In this document: positions 1 through 5,568 of the stretch, piece after piece | Position numbering within the stretch: position 1 is the first letter of the stretch | Layout of the letters: each line of letters starts with the position of its first letter | Assembly: GCA_019661795.1 (NCBI GenBank) | Contig: JAIFWQ010000026.1 | Span: 1 to 7,218, forward strand | Reading direction: 5' to 3' | Origin: Candidatus Parcubacteria bacterium | Lineage (GTDB): Bacteria; Patescibacteriota; Minisyncoccia; Phycocordibacterales; UBA6065 | Length of the DNA: 7,218 bases | Notes under the pieces: generated by a model | The model's database searches: none | What the model saw: the letters and a program-made list of their open reading frames with translations, nothing else | What the model was told of the DNA's origin: nothing | Program-made: the position numbers and the translations under genes

Positions 1-547
1 TTTCAGCGAAGGCGCGCAAGGTGAAGCCGTCATACGGGCCGGTGAGCGATATCGCCCACATCGGCGTGTCGTCGAGCGATATCTCGCGGACGACCGGATC
101 TTTGGCTTCGGTCGATATGTCGGGCTTGGCCTCGGTCACTTTGTCGCGCAGGCGGCGGATGGCGTCTTCGAGGTTCTCATTCGCGTTGAACTCGACCTGT
201 ATGGACGAGAGCGAATTGTACGAATTCGACGTGATCTTTTTCACGCCTTTCAGGCCTGAAAGCTTGGTCTCGATCTTTTTGGTGACGAATTCCTCGACGT
301 CGGACGGCGATGCGCCGGGATACGCGGTCGCGACGATGCCGATCGGGATCTTGACCTCCGGATTCGATTCGCGCGGCAGGCTCGCGAACGAATACAGGCC
401 CCACGCGGTGATGACGAGGATGAGAAGGACGACGACGCGGAAATTGGTTACGAAAAAGTTGAGCCACGTCTTCCGGAGCTCGGGCCTGAAAGACAGCCGC
501 TCGAGATATCTGCTGTCGGAGGAATGCTGATTATTCTCTTTGTCCAT
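1..547 (-). CDS. RND-family efflux permease, N-terminal part (runs off the window)
   Basis: Minus-strand reading frame open from an ATG at 547-545 to the window edge: 182 complete codons and no stop. Residues about 34-56 form one hydrophobic helix, preceded by a charged cytoplasmic tail of about 30 residues. The sequence then continues LPRESNPEVKIP, followed by YPGASPSDVEEF, the typical start of the first porter domain in AcrB/MexB-type permeases. The stretch GVKKITSNSYNSLSSIQVEF at 101-120 also matches this region. RND permeases are proton-driven inner-membrane pumps, usually about 1000 residues, so about four fifths of the protein is missing here. The gene starts 6 bases after the stop of the adaptor gene, so the two are surely one operon. 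No Shine-Dalgarno sequence is visible before the ATG; translational coupling is likely. Substrate cannot be inferred. The frame is not a shadow: plus-strand frames here show no family motifs. Confidence 0.9.
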   Translation of the reverse strand, partial: MDKENNQHSSDSRYLERLSFRPELRKTWLNFFVTNFRVVVLLILVITAWGLYSFASLPRESNPEVKIPIGIVATAYPGASPSDVEEFVTKKIETKLSGLKGVKKITSNSYNSLSSIQVEFNANENLEDAIRRLRDKVTEAKPDISTEAKDPVVREISLDDTPMWAISLTGPYDGFTLRAFAE

Positions 548-553
548 ATAAAG

Positions 554-2113
554 CTAGCGGACGTCTACCGTCTGCCCTTCTTCGAGCTCGTAGACCGGCG
601 AAACGATCTTCATATCGTCCGTGAGGCCGCTTTTGACTTCGACGAAGTCGCCCTGGACCGAGCCGAGGACGACCGGATGCTTGACGAGCTTCGAATCGGC
701 GTCGACGGTGAACACGTATGCGTCGCCGGGAATTATTTTCACGTTCTGGATAGGAAGGAAATATGAGGCGGAGGTCGAGGCGTTCGACGCGGACGATCCG
801 GACGGCGCGGCTTTGGCCGCCTTGATCAAAACCGTGACGTTCTGGCCGACGACGAGACCTGAAGAAGCCGCGTCTGCGACAGACACCACGACTTCGACTT
901 TCTTATTCGTCTGGCTGACGCTCGGGGCGACGCTCGCGACCGTGCCCGCTATGGAACCGGTAGCTCCCGGGCTTTTTATAGCCGCAGACGCGCCTTTGGC
1001 GATGCGCGGCAGGTCTTCCCCGCTCGCATAGGCTTTCACCTGGAGCCCCTGGCCGCCGACGACCGTGGCGAGAAGCATTCCAGGAGAAGCCAATTCGCCG
1101 GGGCGTAGAGGCAGAGCGGCGATCTTCCCCGATATCGGGGAAACGACGATCGTTTTGGCGAGCTCGGCTTCGAGGCCCTTCACGCCTGCGGCGGCCGAAG
1201 CGACGCCGGCCTCCGCCGGCGTCGCATGCGCTGAAAGCGCATTCCGCAGAGCGGAATCGGCCGACGTCACCGATGCGACCGCGGACGAGATCGACGATTT
1301 GGCCGAGGCGACGGTCGACTTCCAGCCGTTCAGAACCGTCGCGGTCGAAGCCGAAGCGTCTTTCGATGCGCGGTTCAGCGCCGTCGAGACGTCTTCGAAG
1401 AGCCCGTTCGCCGCGATGAGGGCGCTTTTGGATGTTGCGAGCGCCGACAGGATGTTCGCGTCCGTTGAAGCGGCCGAAAGGCCGTCGACGATCGGCTTCC
1501 AGCTATCCATAAAATTCGAAATGTCGGTCCTCTCGTCATGGAGCCTGTCGAGGAGCTTGAGATCGGATATGCGGGCAGAGAGCGGCTGTTCGCCTCCCGA
1601 TGAATTGAAAAGGAACTGGTCGAGCTGGGCCCTCACCGCCTGATCGACGGCCGCATATGCGTCGCGGATCTTGTCCATGGCGGTCGCGCGGGCGGATTCG
1701 ACGGATACGGCGCCGGTGCCGTACTGGCCTTCGGCCAAAGCGAGCGCCGCCCTCGCCTGGTCGAGCCGCGCGCGGATGTCGGCGTTCTTGAGCTCGAGGA
1801 TGACCTCGCCCGCCCATACGTTGTCGCCGACCGCCACGCTCTCATAGGCGACGGGCGCGGACGCCTGGCTCTTCAGATCCACCTGCGCGACGGATTCGAC
1901 GACGCCGTTCGCCGATACGGTGGCGACATCCGTACGGAACGAGCTCGCGTCGACGACGGATACCTGGCGCGCGCCGCCGGGCGCGGCCTCGCCGCCTTTC
2001 CGGGCAGCCACCCTGCCGGCGATGACCATGACGATGACCGCCGCGGACGCGACGAGCGTCGCGAGAACGGAATGTCTTTTAAAATACGCGAATATATTCG
2101 TGGATAAGTTCAT
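554..2113 (-). CDS. RND/HlyD-type periplasmic adaptor (membrane fusion protein)
   Basis: A 519-residue protein, the adaptor partner of the permease encoded 6 bases downstream. A short cytoplasmic tail is followed by one membrane anchor at about 15-34. The first half of the lipoyl (biotinyl-like) domain is at about 66-112 (GVVESVAQVDLKSQ, then VGDNVWAGEVILELKNADI). The second half is at about 319-352 (VVSPISGKIAAL, then LRPGELASPGMLLATV). Beta-barrel and membrane-proximal domains follow to the C-terminus, ending EEGQTVDVR. Between the lipoyl halves lie about 200 Ala/Ser-rich helical residues, much longer than the roughly 70-residue hairpin of AcrA. The frame could be extended upstream to 2149, but that part is the tRNA read as protein, so I place the start at the ATG at 2113-2111. 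No Shine-Dalgarno is seen. Transcription probably comes from the tRNA promoter upstream. An ABC-transporter adaptor role is less likely given the RND neighbour. Confidence 0.88.
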   Translation of the reverse strand: MNLSTNIFAYFKRHSVLATLVASAAVIVMVIAGRVAARKGGEAAPGGARQVSVVDASSFRTDVATVSANGVVESVAQVDLKSQASAPVAYESVAVGDNVWAGEVILELKNADIRARLDQARAALALAEGQYGTGAVSVESARATAMDKIRDAYAAVDQAVRAQLDQFLFNSSGGEQPLSARISDLKLLDRLHDERTDISNFMDSWKPIVDGLSAASTDANILSALATSKSALIAANGLFEDVSTALNRASKDASASTATVLNGWKSTVASAKSSISSAVASVTSADSALRNALSAHATPAEAGVASAAAGVKGLEAELAKTIVVSPISGKIAALPLRPGELASPGMLLATVVGGQGLQVKAYASGEDLPRIAKGASAAIKSPGATGSIAGTVASVAPSVSQTNKKVEVVVSVADAASSGLVVGQNVTVLIKAAKAAPSGSSASNASTSASYFLPIQNVKIIPGDAYVFTVDADSKLVKHPVVLGSVQGDFVEVKSGLTDDMKIVSPVYELEEGQTVDVR

Positions 2114-2125
2114 AAAATACGTGTG

Positions 2126-2199
2126 TGCGCCTACTTGGACTCGAACCAAGGACCCTCGAGGTATAAGCTCGATGCTCTAACCAACTGAGCTATAGGCGC
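2126..2199 (-). tRNA. tRNA-Ile (anticodon UAU)
   Basis: A complete cloverleaf on the minus strand. The acceptor stem GCGCCTA pairs fully with TAGGCGC. The D arm is GCTC, AGTTGGTTA, GAGC. The anticodon stem TCGAG/CTCGA encloses the loop CTTATAC, giving anticodon UAU. The variable loop is GGGTC, and the T arm CTTGG/CCAAG carries the loop TTCGAGT. The discriminator is A, and the next bases are CAC, so CCA is not encoded and must be added. UAU would read the isoleucine codon AUA. Most bacteria instead read AUA with a CAU tRNA modified to lysidine by TilS. The body is a good match to bacterial tRNA-Ile, including A73. The gene ends 12 bases before the adaptor start codon. Confidence 0.93.
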
Positions 2200-2228
2200 C
2201 CAAAAGCGAAGGTTTGAGCTGCTTAGTC

Positions 2229-2257
2229 ATACTAAACTAGACGGCCTCCGGATACAA
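2229..2257 (-). promoter_or_regulatory. putative promoter of the tRNA-Ile / adaptor / permease unit
   Basis: On the minus strand a -35-like TTGTAT (2257-2252) and a -10-like TAGTAT (2234-2229) are separated by exactly 17 bases, each matching four of six consensus positions. Transcription would begin near 2222, about 23 bases before the tRNA 5' end. No other promoter is apparent in the 12 bases between tRNA and adaptor gene, so the whole unit may depend on it. Confidence 0.45.
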
Positions 2258-2264
2258 ATAGGTG

Positions 2265-2270
2265 TATAAT
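2265..2270 (+). promoter_or_regulatory. -10 element of the Nudix-like gene
   Basis: A perfect TATAAT on the plus strand, without a recognisable -35 hexamer at the usual distance. It would start transcription near 2277, right at the ribosome binding site, giving a very short leader. It is divergent from the proposed tRNA promoter, and the two lie within 40 bases of each other. Confidence 0.5.
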
Positions 2271-2277
2271 CTTTTCG

Positions 2278-2285
2278 AAAGGAGG
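2278..2285 (+). promoter_or_regulatory. strong Shine-Dalgarno (AAAGGAGG) that decides the start at 2296
   Basis: AAAGGAGG lies 10 bases before ATG 2296 and only 4 bases before the in-frame GTG at 2290. The spacing favours the ATG. It is the only strong Shine-Dalgarno I can see in the window. Confidence 0.8.
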
Positions 2286-2295
2286 CAGTGTGTCA

Positions 2296-2673
2296 ATGCC
2301 GCTTATAATGTTCTTCGAAGTAAAGAGATCTGAAGACGGAACGACTTTGTTCGTGAGAGATGGAAAGGATACGCCGTGGACATTGCCCGGAGGCGTGCCC
2401 GAAAGGGACTACCGGAATTACACGGCGTTCGCCCAAGAATCTCTCGAATCTGTCTACGATGGATGTTCGATACTTTCTGTCGACGAAAAGATGGTTCTTG
2501 AAAGCGGTCTCATGAGATGCTCCGTCTTCGCGTGCTCGATCATAGGAGTGCCTCGCGAGGCGATGCTCTACAGAATGCGCTTTTTCGATATCCAGAACGT
2601 CACGTCTTACATGGTACCTTCTGGCATGAGCCGCGTCATCGAGGCTCTGCAAAAGCTCAACCGCCCGCCGTAA
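2296..2673 (+). CDS. small Nudix-like protein with a degenerate catalytic box
   Basis: A 125-residue protein from ATG 2296 (127 from the alternative GTG 2290). The N-terminal part (FFEVKRSEDGTTLFVRDG, then TPWTLPGG) resembles the first strands of Nudix domains, which end in W-x-LPGG. The following helix fits the Nudix box GGx2Ex8Ax2REx2EE only in part. G32, G33, E36, A44, E48 and E51 are present, but the Arg before the first Glu is Gln47, the last Glu is Ser52, and the Glu after GGx2E is Tyr. Nudix enzymes hydrolyse nucleoside diphosphates linked to other groups with Mg2+ held by these Glu residues. The loss of one ligand suggests weak, altered or no hydrolysis, for example a binding role. 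The protein is soluble, with no signal peptide. It has its own -10 element, Shine-Dalgarno and terminator, so it is a single-gene unit. The minus-strand frame opposite is a shadow. I am fairly sure it is a gene and moderately sure of the fold. Confidence 0.72.
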   Translation: MPLIMFFEVKRSEDGTTLFVRDGKDTPWTLPGGVPERDYRNYTAFAQESLESVYDGCSILSVDEKMVLESGLMRCSVFACSIIGVPREAMLYRMRFFDIQNVTSYMVPSGMSRVIEALQKLNRPP

Positions 2674-2692
2674 GAACGGCAGGCGGTTTTTT
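2661..2692 (+). terminator. intrinsic terminator of the Nudix-like gene
   Basis: CCGCCCGCCG and CGGCAGGCGG pair with a single C-A mismatch around the loop TAAGAA, followed by six T. The stop codon TAA lies in the loop, so the last codons form the left arm. ftsH ends 28 bases beyond on the other strand. Read on the minus strand the hairpin is followed only by TTGAGCTTTT, so it may serve ftsH weakly. Confidence 0.9.
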
Positions 2693-2720
2693 ATCGAACG
2701 GCTCTTTGCTTTTACGGCTT

Positions 2721-4646
2721 TTACGCGATGATCTCGACCTCTTTCTTCTTTTTCGGCGTGACGCCGTGGACGATGAGGATCTTCTCGAACTCGTCGCGCT
2801 CGATGGTCTCTACCTCGATGAGCTTCTTGGCGATGGAATCGAGGAGCTTTTTATTCGTCCTGATGGCTTTGTCGGCGCGGTTCATAGCGTCCGTCATGAT
2901 GGCCTTCACTTCGGCGTCCACCTCCGACGCTACCTTTTCGGAATAGCTCTCTTCTTCGATGCCGCGGCCAAAAAGCACGCGCCCGCCCGCGCCTTCGAGG
3001 GCGACCGGCCCCATTTTTTCAGACATGCCGTATTTGGTGACCATGTCTCGGGCCAAGGCGGTCGAAACCTGCAGGTCGTTCGAAGGCCCCGTCGTGAGAT
3101 CGCTGAACATCAGGCGCTCCGCCACGTATCCGCCGAGCGATACCGCGATGTCGTCGAGGAATTCTTTTTTGGATTGGAGCTTGCGGTCCTCGAGAGGCAG
3201 ATGGAGCACGTATCCGGCGGCGCGGCCGCGCGAGACGATGGATATCTTATGAACTGGATCGGCGTATTCGAGGGTCGACGACACCACCGCGTGGCCGGCT
3301 TCGTGATACGCGGTGATCTTCTTTTCTTCCTGCGAAAGGATATGGCTTTTTCGTTCCGGGCCGAGCATGACTTTCTCGATGGCGCGGATGAGATCGTATT
3401 GGGAGACTTTCGTCCTGTTCTCGCGGGCGGCCAATATGGCGCCTTCATTCATGAGCGAATACAGGTCGGCGCCCGAAAATCCCGGCGTGCGTTCGGCGAC
3501 GACGCGCAGGTTCACGTCTTCGGCGAACGGCTTCTTCCGGGCATGGATCTTCAGGATCTCTTCGCGGTCGTTCCGATCCGGCACGTCTATGGTGACGCGT
3601 CGGTCGAATCGTCCGGGCCGGAGAAGCGCCGGGTCGAGCACGTCGGGCCTGTTGGTCGCCGCCATGACGATGACTTTCTCGTTCGGCTCGAAGCCGTCCA
3701 TCTCGACGAGGATCTGGTTGAGCGTCTGCTCGCGCTCGTCGTTGCCTCCGCCCATGCCGACGCCGCGGCTCCTGCCCACCGCGTCTATCTCGTCGACGAA
3801 TATGATCGACGGCGCCGCCTGTTTGGCCATTTTGAAAAGGTCGCGCACGCGGGATGCGCCCACGCCCACGAACATCTCGACGAATTCGGATCCCGATATG
3901 GAAAAGAACGCGACGCCCGCCTCCCCTGCGACCGCTCGCGCCAAAAGCGTCTTGCCCGTGCCGGGCGCGCCCATCAAAAGTATGCCCTTCGGTATGACCG
4001 CGCCCACGTCGAGGAATTTCTTCGGATTGCGGAGGAAATCCACGATCTCCATCAATTCTTGCTTCGCCTCTTTCGCTCCGGCGACGTCTTTGAACGTGAC
4101 CTTCGATTTCTTGTCGTCAGGATGGGTGATGCGCGCCTTCGACTGGCCGAATGAAAAAGCCTGCATGCCCGCGCCGCGCACCTGCCGCGTCAGGAGCCAG
4201 ACCAAAAATCCGATGAAGACGATCGGGATGATGAATGGCGCGAGCGTGAGAAGCCAGTATCCGAAGCCCGACGGCTCTTTGACCTCGATCTTGACCGCCG
4301 CGATCTTTTCCGGCTTCACGCCGTAATTGACGAGGGTGGTGGTGAGGGCGTTGTCAGACTCTTTTTTGGCGGTTTTGACGGCGCCGTCGTTATACGTCGC
4401 GTTCAGGCTGTCGCCGTCGATCTCTATCGACGCGACCGCGCCTTTCGATATATCGCCTGCGAGCTCGGAGAGCGACGTCGTCGCGCCGGTCTCTTTGCCC
4501 CCTGACAGGAAGGAATAGAGGGCGATAAGGAAGAAGAATATGAGAAGCCCCGTGCCGAAGCTGCCGAGGAATCTGGTCATGCTCTGGCGCGGAGCGCCCT
4601 TCTTGTTCTTGGGATTTCGAGGATTCTTTGGAAATTGGATGGCCAT
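2721..4646 (-). CDS. ftsH: ATP-dependent zinc metalloprotease FtsH
   Basis: A 641-residue membrane-anchored AAA+ protease, the usual length for the family. It unfolds and degrades membrane and some soluble proteins as a hexamer with its catalytic part in the cytoplasm. Membrane helices are at about 29-48 and 129-153, enclosing the small extracytoplasmic domain. The AAA module has Walker A GAPGTGKT at 226-233, the pore motif FVG at 259-261, and Walker B IIFVDEID at 281-288. The second region of homology TNRPDVLDPALLRPGRFDR ends at 349 and supplies the arginine finger. The protease domain has HEAGH at 448-452 (zinc ligands H448 and H452, catalytic E449) and the likely third ligand D524 in SNDL. 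All key residues are present. The C-terminus is Lys-rich (TPKKKKEVEIIA). No Shine-Dalgarno precedes the ATG, and an extended -10 sits so close that the mRNA may be leaderless. It is divergent from smpB. Confidence 0.98.
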   Translation of the reverse strand: MAIQFPKNPRNPKNKKGAPRQSMTRFLGSFGTGLLIFFFLIALYSFLSGGKETGATTSLSELAGDISKGAVASIEIDGDSLNATYNDGAVKTAKKESDNALTTTLVNYGVKPEKIAAVKIEVKEPSGFGYWLLTLAPFIIPIVFIGFLVWLLTRQVRGAGMQAFSFGQSKARITHPDDKKSKVTFKDVAGAKEAKQELMEIVDFLRNPKKFLDVGAVIPKGILLMGAPGTGKTLLARAVAGEAGVAFFSISGSEFVEMFVGVGASRVRDLFKMAKQAAPSIIFVDEIDAVGRSRGVGMGGGNDEREQTLNQILVEMDGFEPNEKVIVMAATNRPDVLDPALLRPGRFDRRVTIDVPDRNDREEILKIHARKKPFAEDVNLRVVAERTPGFSGADLYSLMNEGAILAARENRTKVSQYDLIRAIEKVMLGPERKSHILSQEEKKITAYHEAGHAVVSSTLEYADPVHKISIVSRGRAAGYVLHLPLEDRKLQSKKEFLDDIAVSLGGYVAERLMFSDLTTGPSNDLQVSTALARDMVTKYGMSEKMGPVALEGAGGRVLFGRGIEEESYSEKVASEVDAEVKAIMTDAMNRADKAIRTNKKLLDSIAKKLIEVETIERDEFEKILIVHGVTPKKKKEVEIIA

Positions 4647-4657
4647 GCGGATATGAT
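4628..4657 (+). promoter_or_regulatory. possible smpB promoter overlapping the ftsH start
   Basis: TTGGAA (4628-4633), an 18-base spacer and TATGAT (4652-4657) fit a sigma-70-type promoter moderately well. Transcription would start near 4664, leaving a leader of about 22 bases with no clear Shine-Dalgarno. The -35 lies inside the first codons of ftsH, so the two divergent promoters would compete for the same DNA. Confidence 0.4.
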
Positions 4658-4661
4658 AGCA
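4653..4661 (-). promoter_or_regulatory. possible extended -10 of ftsH
   Basis: On the minus strand TGC-TATCAT matches the extended -10 pattern TGnTATAAT with one mismatch. The expected start point, about 7 bases downstream, falls on or next to the A of the ftsH ATG at 4646. No good -35 is seen, which extended -10 promoters can do without. Confidence 0.45.
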
Positions 4662-4685
4662 TAAGGCGGCGGACGCCCCGCTCCT

Positions 4686-5129
4686 ATGCCTCTCGCGGAG
4701 AATAAAAAGATACGGTTCGACTACGATATCCTCGAGGAATACGAGGCCGGCATCGAGCTTTTAGGGCTCGAAGCCAAATCCCTGCGCATCCACGGAGGCA
4801 CCCTGGACGGCGCCTATGTAACAATACGAGGCGGCGAGGCGTATCTGATGCAGATGTCCATCCCGCCCTATCAGCCGGCGAACACGCCGAAGGACTACGA
4901 TCCCCTGCGGATCCGCAAGCTGATCCTCATGAAAGCCGAGATACGCAAGCTCGCGGCCGTCGAGTCCGGCAAGGGCTTGACAATAGTGCCGATTCGGGTT
5001 TATAATAAAGGGAAGAAGGCTAAAGTATCGATCGGCATCGTCCGCGCCAAGAAGAAATTCGACAAGCGCGAAGCCATAAAGAGGCGCGAGACCGACCGTG
5101 AGATGCGAAGGACTTTGAAAGGCGAATAG
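4686..5129 (+). CDS. smpB: SsrA-binding protein SmpB
   Basis: A 147-residue protein of normal SmpB length. SmpB binds the tRNA-like part of tmRNA and carries it into stalled ribosomes for trans-translation. Family features run throughout: NKKIRFDYDILEEYEAGIEL at 6-25, GLEAKSLR at 27-34, the PPYQPAN region at 60-66, and DPLRIRKLILMKAEIRKL at 72-89. The basic C-terminal tail AKKKFDKREAIKRRETDREM at 121-140 inserts into the mRNA channel in characterised SmpB. The start ATG has no clear Shine-Dalgarno; the family alignment begins within the first few residues, so the start is well placed. ssrA begins 7 bases after the stop, so partner protein and RNA are adjacent and probably co-transcribed. Of 14 isoleucine codons, five are AUA, eight AUC and one AUU. 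The frame also contains a consensus promoter at codons 98-107. Confidence 0.97.
   Translation: MPLAENKKIRFDYDILEEYEAGIELLGLEAKSLRIHGGTLDGAYVTIRGGEAYLMQMSIPPYQPANTPKDYDPLRIRKLILMKAEIRKLAAVESGKGLTIVPIRVYNKGKKAKVSIGIVRAKKKFDKREAIKRRETDREMRRTLKGE
4977..5006 (+). promoter_or_regulatory. consensus sigma-70 promoter inside smpB, probably for ssrA
   Basis: TTGACA at 4977-4982 and TATAAT at 5001-5006 are both perfect hexamers, separated by 18 bases. They coincide with smpB codons Leu98-Thr99 (TTG ACA) and Tyr106-Asn107 (TAT AAT). Transcription would begin near 5013, about 124 bases before the tmRNA 5' end at 5137, leaving a leader to be removed by processing. This would let ssrA be transcribed more strongly than smpB, as expected for an abundant stable RNA. 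Confidence 0.78.
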
Positions 5130-5136
5130 CACATAC

Positions 5137-5522
5137 GGGGATGATCGGCCTAGACATGTGATTCCCTTCCTTTTGTGCGCGATAGAGCCGGATACCTCTT
5201 AAAACTTTCCACCCATCAAATGCAAAATCAGTAAAATCGCCATTCGCGGTTAACGATTTCTCATTCGCTTTCGCGAAAGCCTAAGCGACGGCGGCCCGCT
5301 CGCATTTCCGGCGCGGCGGCAACCGACGTTATAGATCCGGAATAGAAGAAGGCTCGTTTCGGCCCCTTCGAATGGCTTCGGCCATAGAAACTCGGCGCCC
5401 GCACGTTTTGTGATCTTTTAAAGTGCGCCCGCTTAAAGCCCCTGAAGGGTGAAAACTCTCTACGTCGCGTAGACTCAATCGGAAATCTCGCATGCACCCG
5501 AGTTCGATTCTCGGCATCTCCA
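5137..5522 (+). ncRNA. ssrA: transfer-messenger RNA (tmRNA, SsrA)
   Basis: The tRNA-like ends are clear. The 5' GGGGATG pairs with the 3' CATCTCC (5515-5521) over 7 pairs, including a G-U at position 3 as in E. coli. The discriminator is A5522. The T arm CCGAG/CTCGG carries the loop TTCGATT. A long-range helix H2 joins TGCGCGA-TAGAG (5176-5187) to CTCTA and TCGCGTA (5458-5471). It continues outward as GATTCC with GGAAATC (5481-5487). The tag frame lies at 5222-5284, and the region after it forms helices such as the TTCG-capped stem 5372-5385 within the pseudoknot part. Length is about 386 bases, normal for tmRNA. A second copy of the last 44 bases follows immediately. I take the first copy as the gene end because it continues directly from H2, whereas using the second would loop out 44 bases. 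The second copy, unlike the first, happens to be followed by A and so encodes CCA (end 5569). Charged with alanine, the RNA rescues stalled ribosomes with SmpB. Confidence 0.93.
5222..5284 (+). other. tmRNA proteolysis-tag reading frame
   Basis: From the likely resume codon GCA (5222) the frame gives 20 residues beginning AKSVKSPF and ending NDFSFAFAKA, then TAA at 5282-5284. The last codons form the 14-base palindrome at 5267-5280, and TCGC (5265-5268) can pair with GCGA (5285-5288), placing the stop in or near a stem as in helix H5 of known tmRNAs. The other two frames from this point stop sooner and look less tag-like. The end AKA differs from the common LAA. The resume codon is inferred, not proven. 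Confidence 0.65.
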
Positions 5523-5568
5523 CCGGAAATCTCGCATGCACCCGAGTTCGATTCTCGGCATCTCCACC
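5481..5568 (+). repeat. perfect 44-bp tandem duplication of the ssrA 3' end (probable attachment site)
   Basis: 5481-5524 and 5525-5568 are identical over all 44 bases with no spacer. The base before each copy is also C, so the match extends to 45. Each copy holds the outer H2 strand (GGAAATC), the T arm, the 3' acceptor strand, the discriminator and CC. After copy two the sequence changes to AAAAATG and loses GC-richness, and a recombinase gene ends 9 bases later. This is the expected look of an att core at the edge of an integrated element; slippage or an assembly artefact are alternatives. Confidence 0.85.

Noticed and set aside
2114..2149. Upstream extension of the adaptor gene by 12 codons
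   Set aside because: These codons are the 3' part of the tRNA gene and the short spacer read as protein; the membrane anchor fits a start at 2113.
2293..2652. A 119-codon minus-strand frame opposite the Nudix-like gene
   Set aside because: The plus-strand frame has the Shine-Dalgarno, -10 element, terminator and Nudix-like motif; the minus-strand one has none.
2517..4154. A 545-codon plus-strand open frame opposite ftsH
   Set aside because: It lies entirely antisense to ftsH, whose motifs are all present. Its Arg-, His- and Asp-rich product shows no domain, and long antisense frames are expected in GC-rich genes with strong codon bias.
5267..5280. A 14-base perfect palindrome as a possible operator
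   Set aside because: It falls at the end of the tmRNA tag frame, where known tmRNAs have helix H5, so RNA structure explains it.
5261..5541. Two small minus-strand frames, both starting MHARFP
   Set aside because: They run antisense through ssrA. Their identical starts come from the 44-bp repeat. No ribosome binding site or domain supports them.
5481..5568. The tandem repeat as a CRISPR array
   Set aside because: There are only two copies, with no spacer between them, and both match the tmRNA 3' end.
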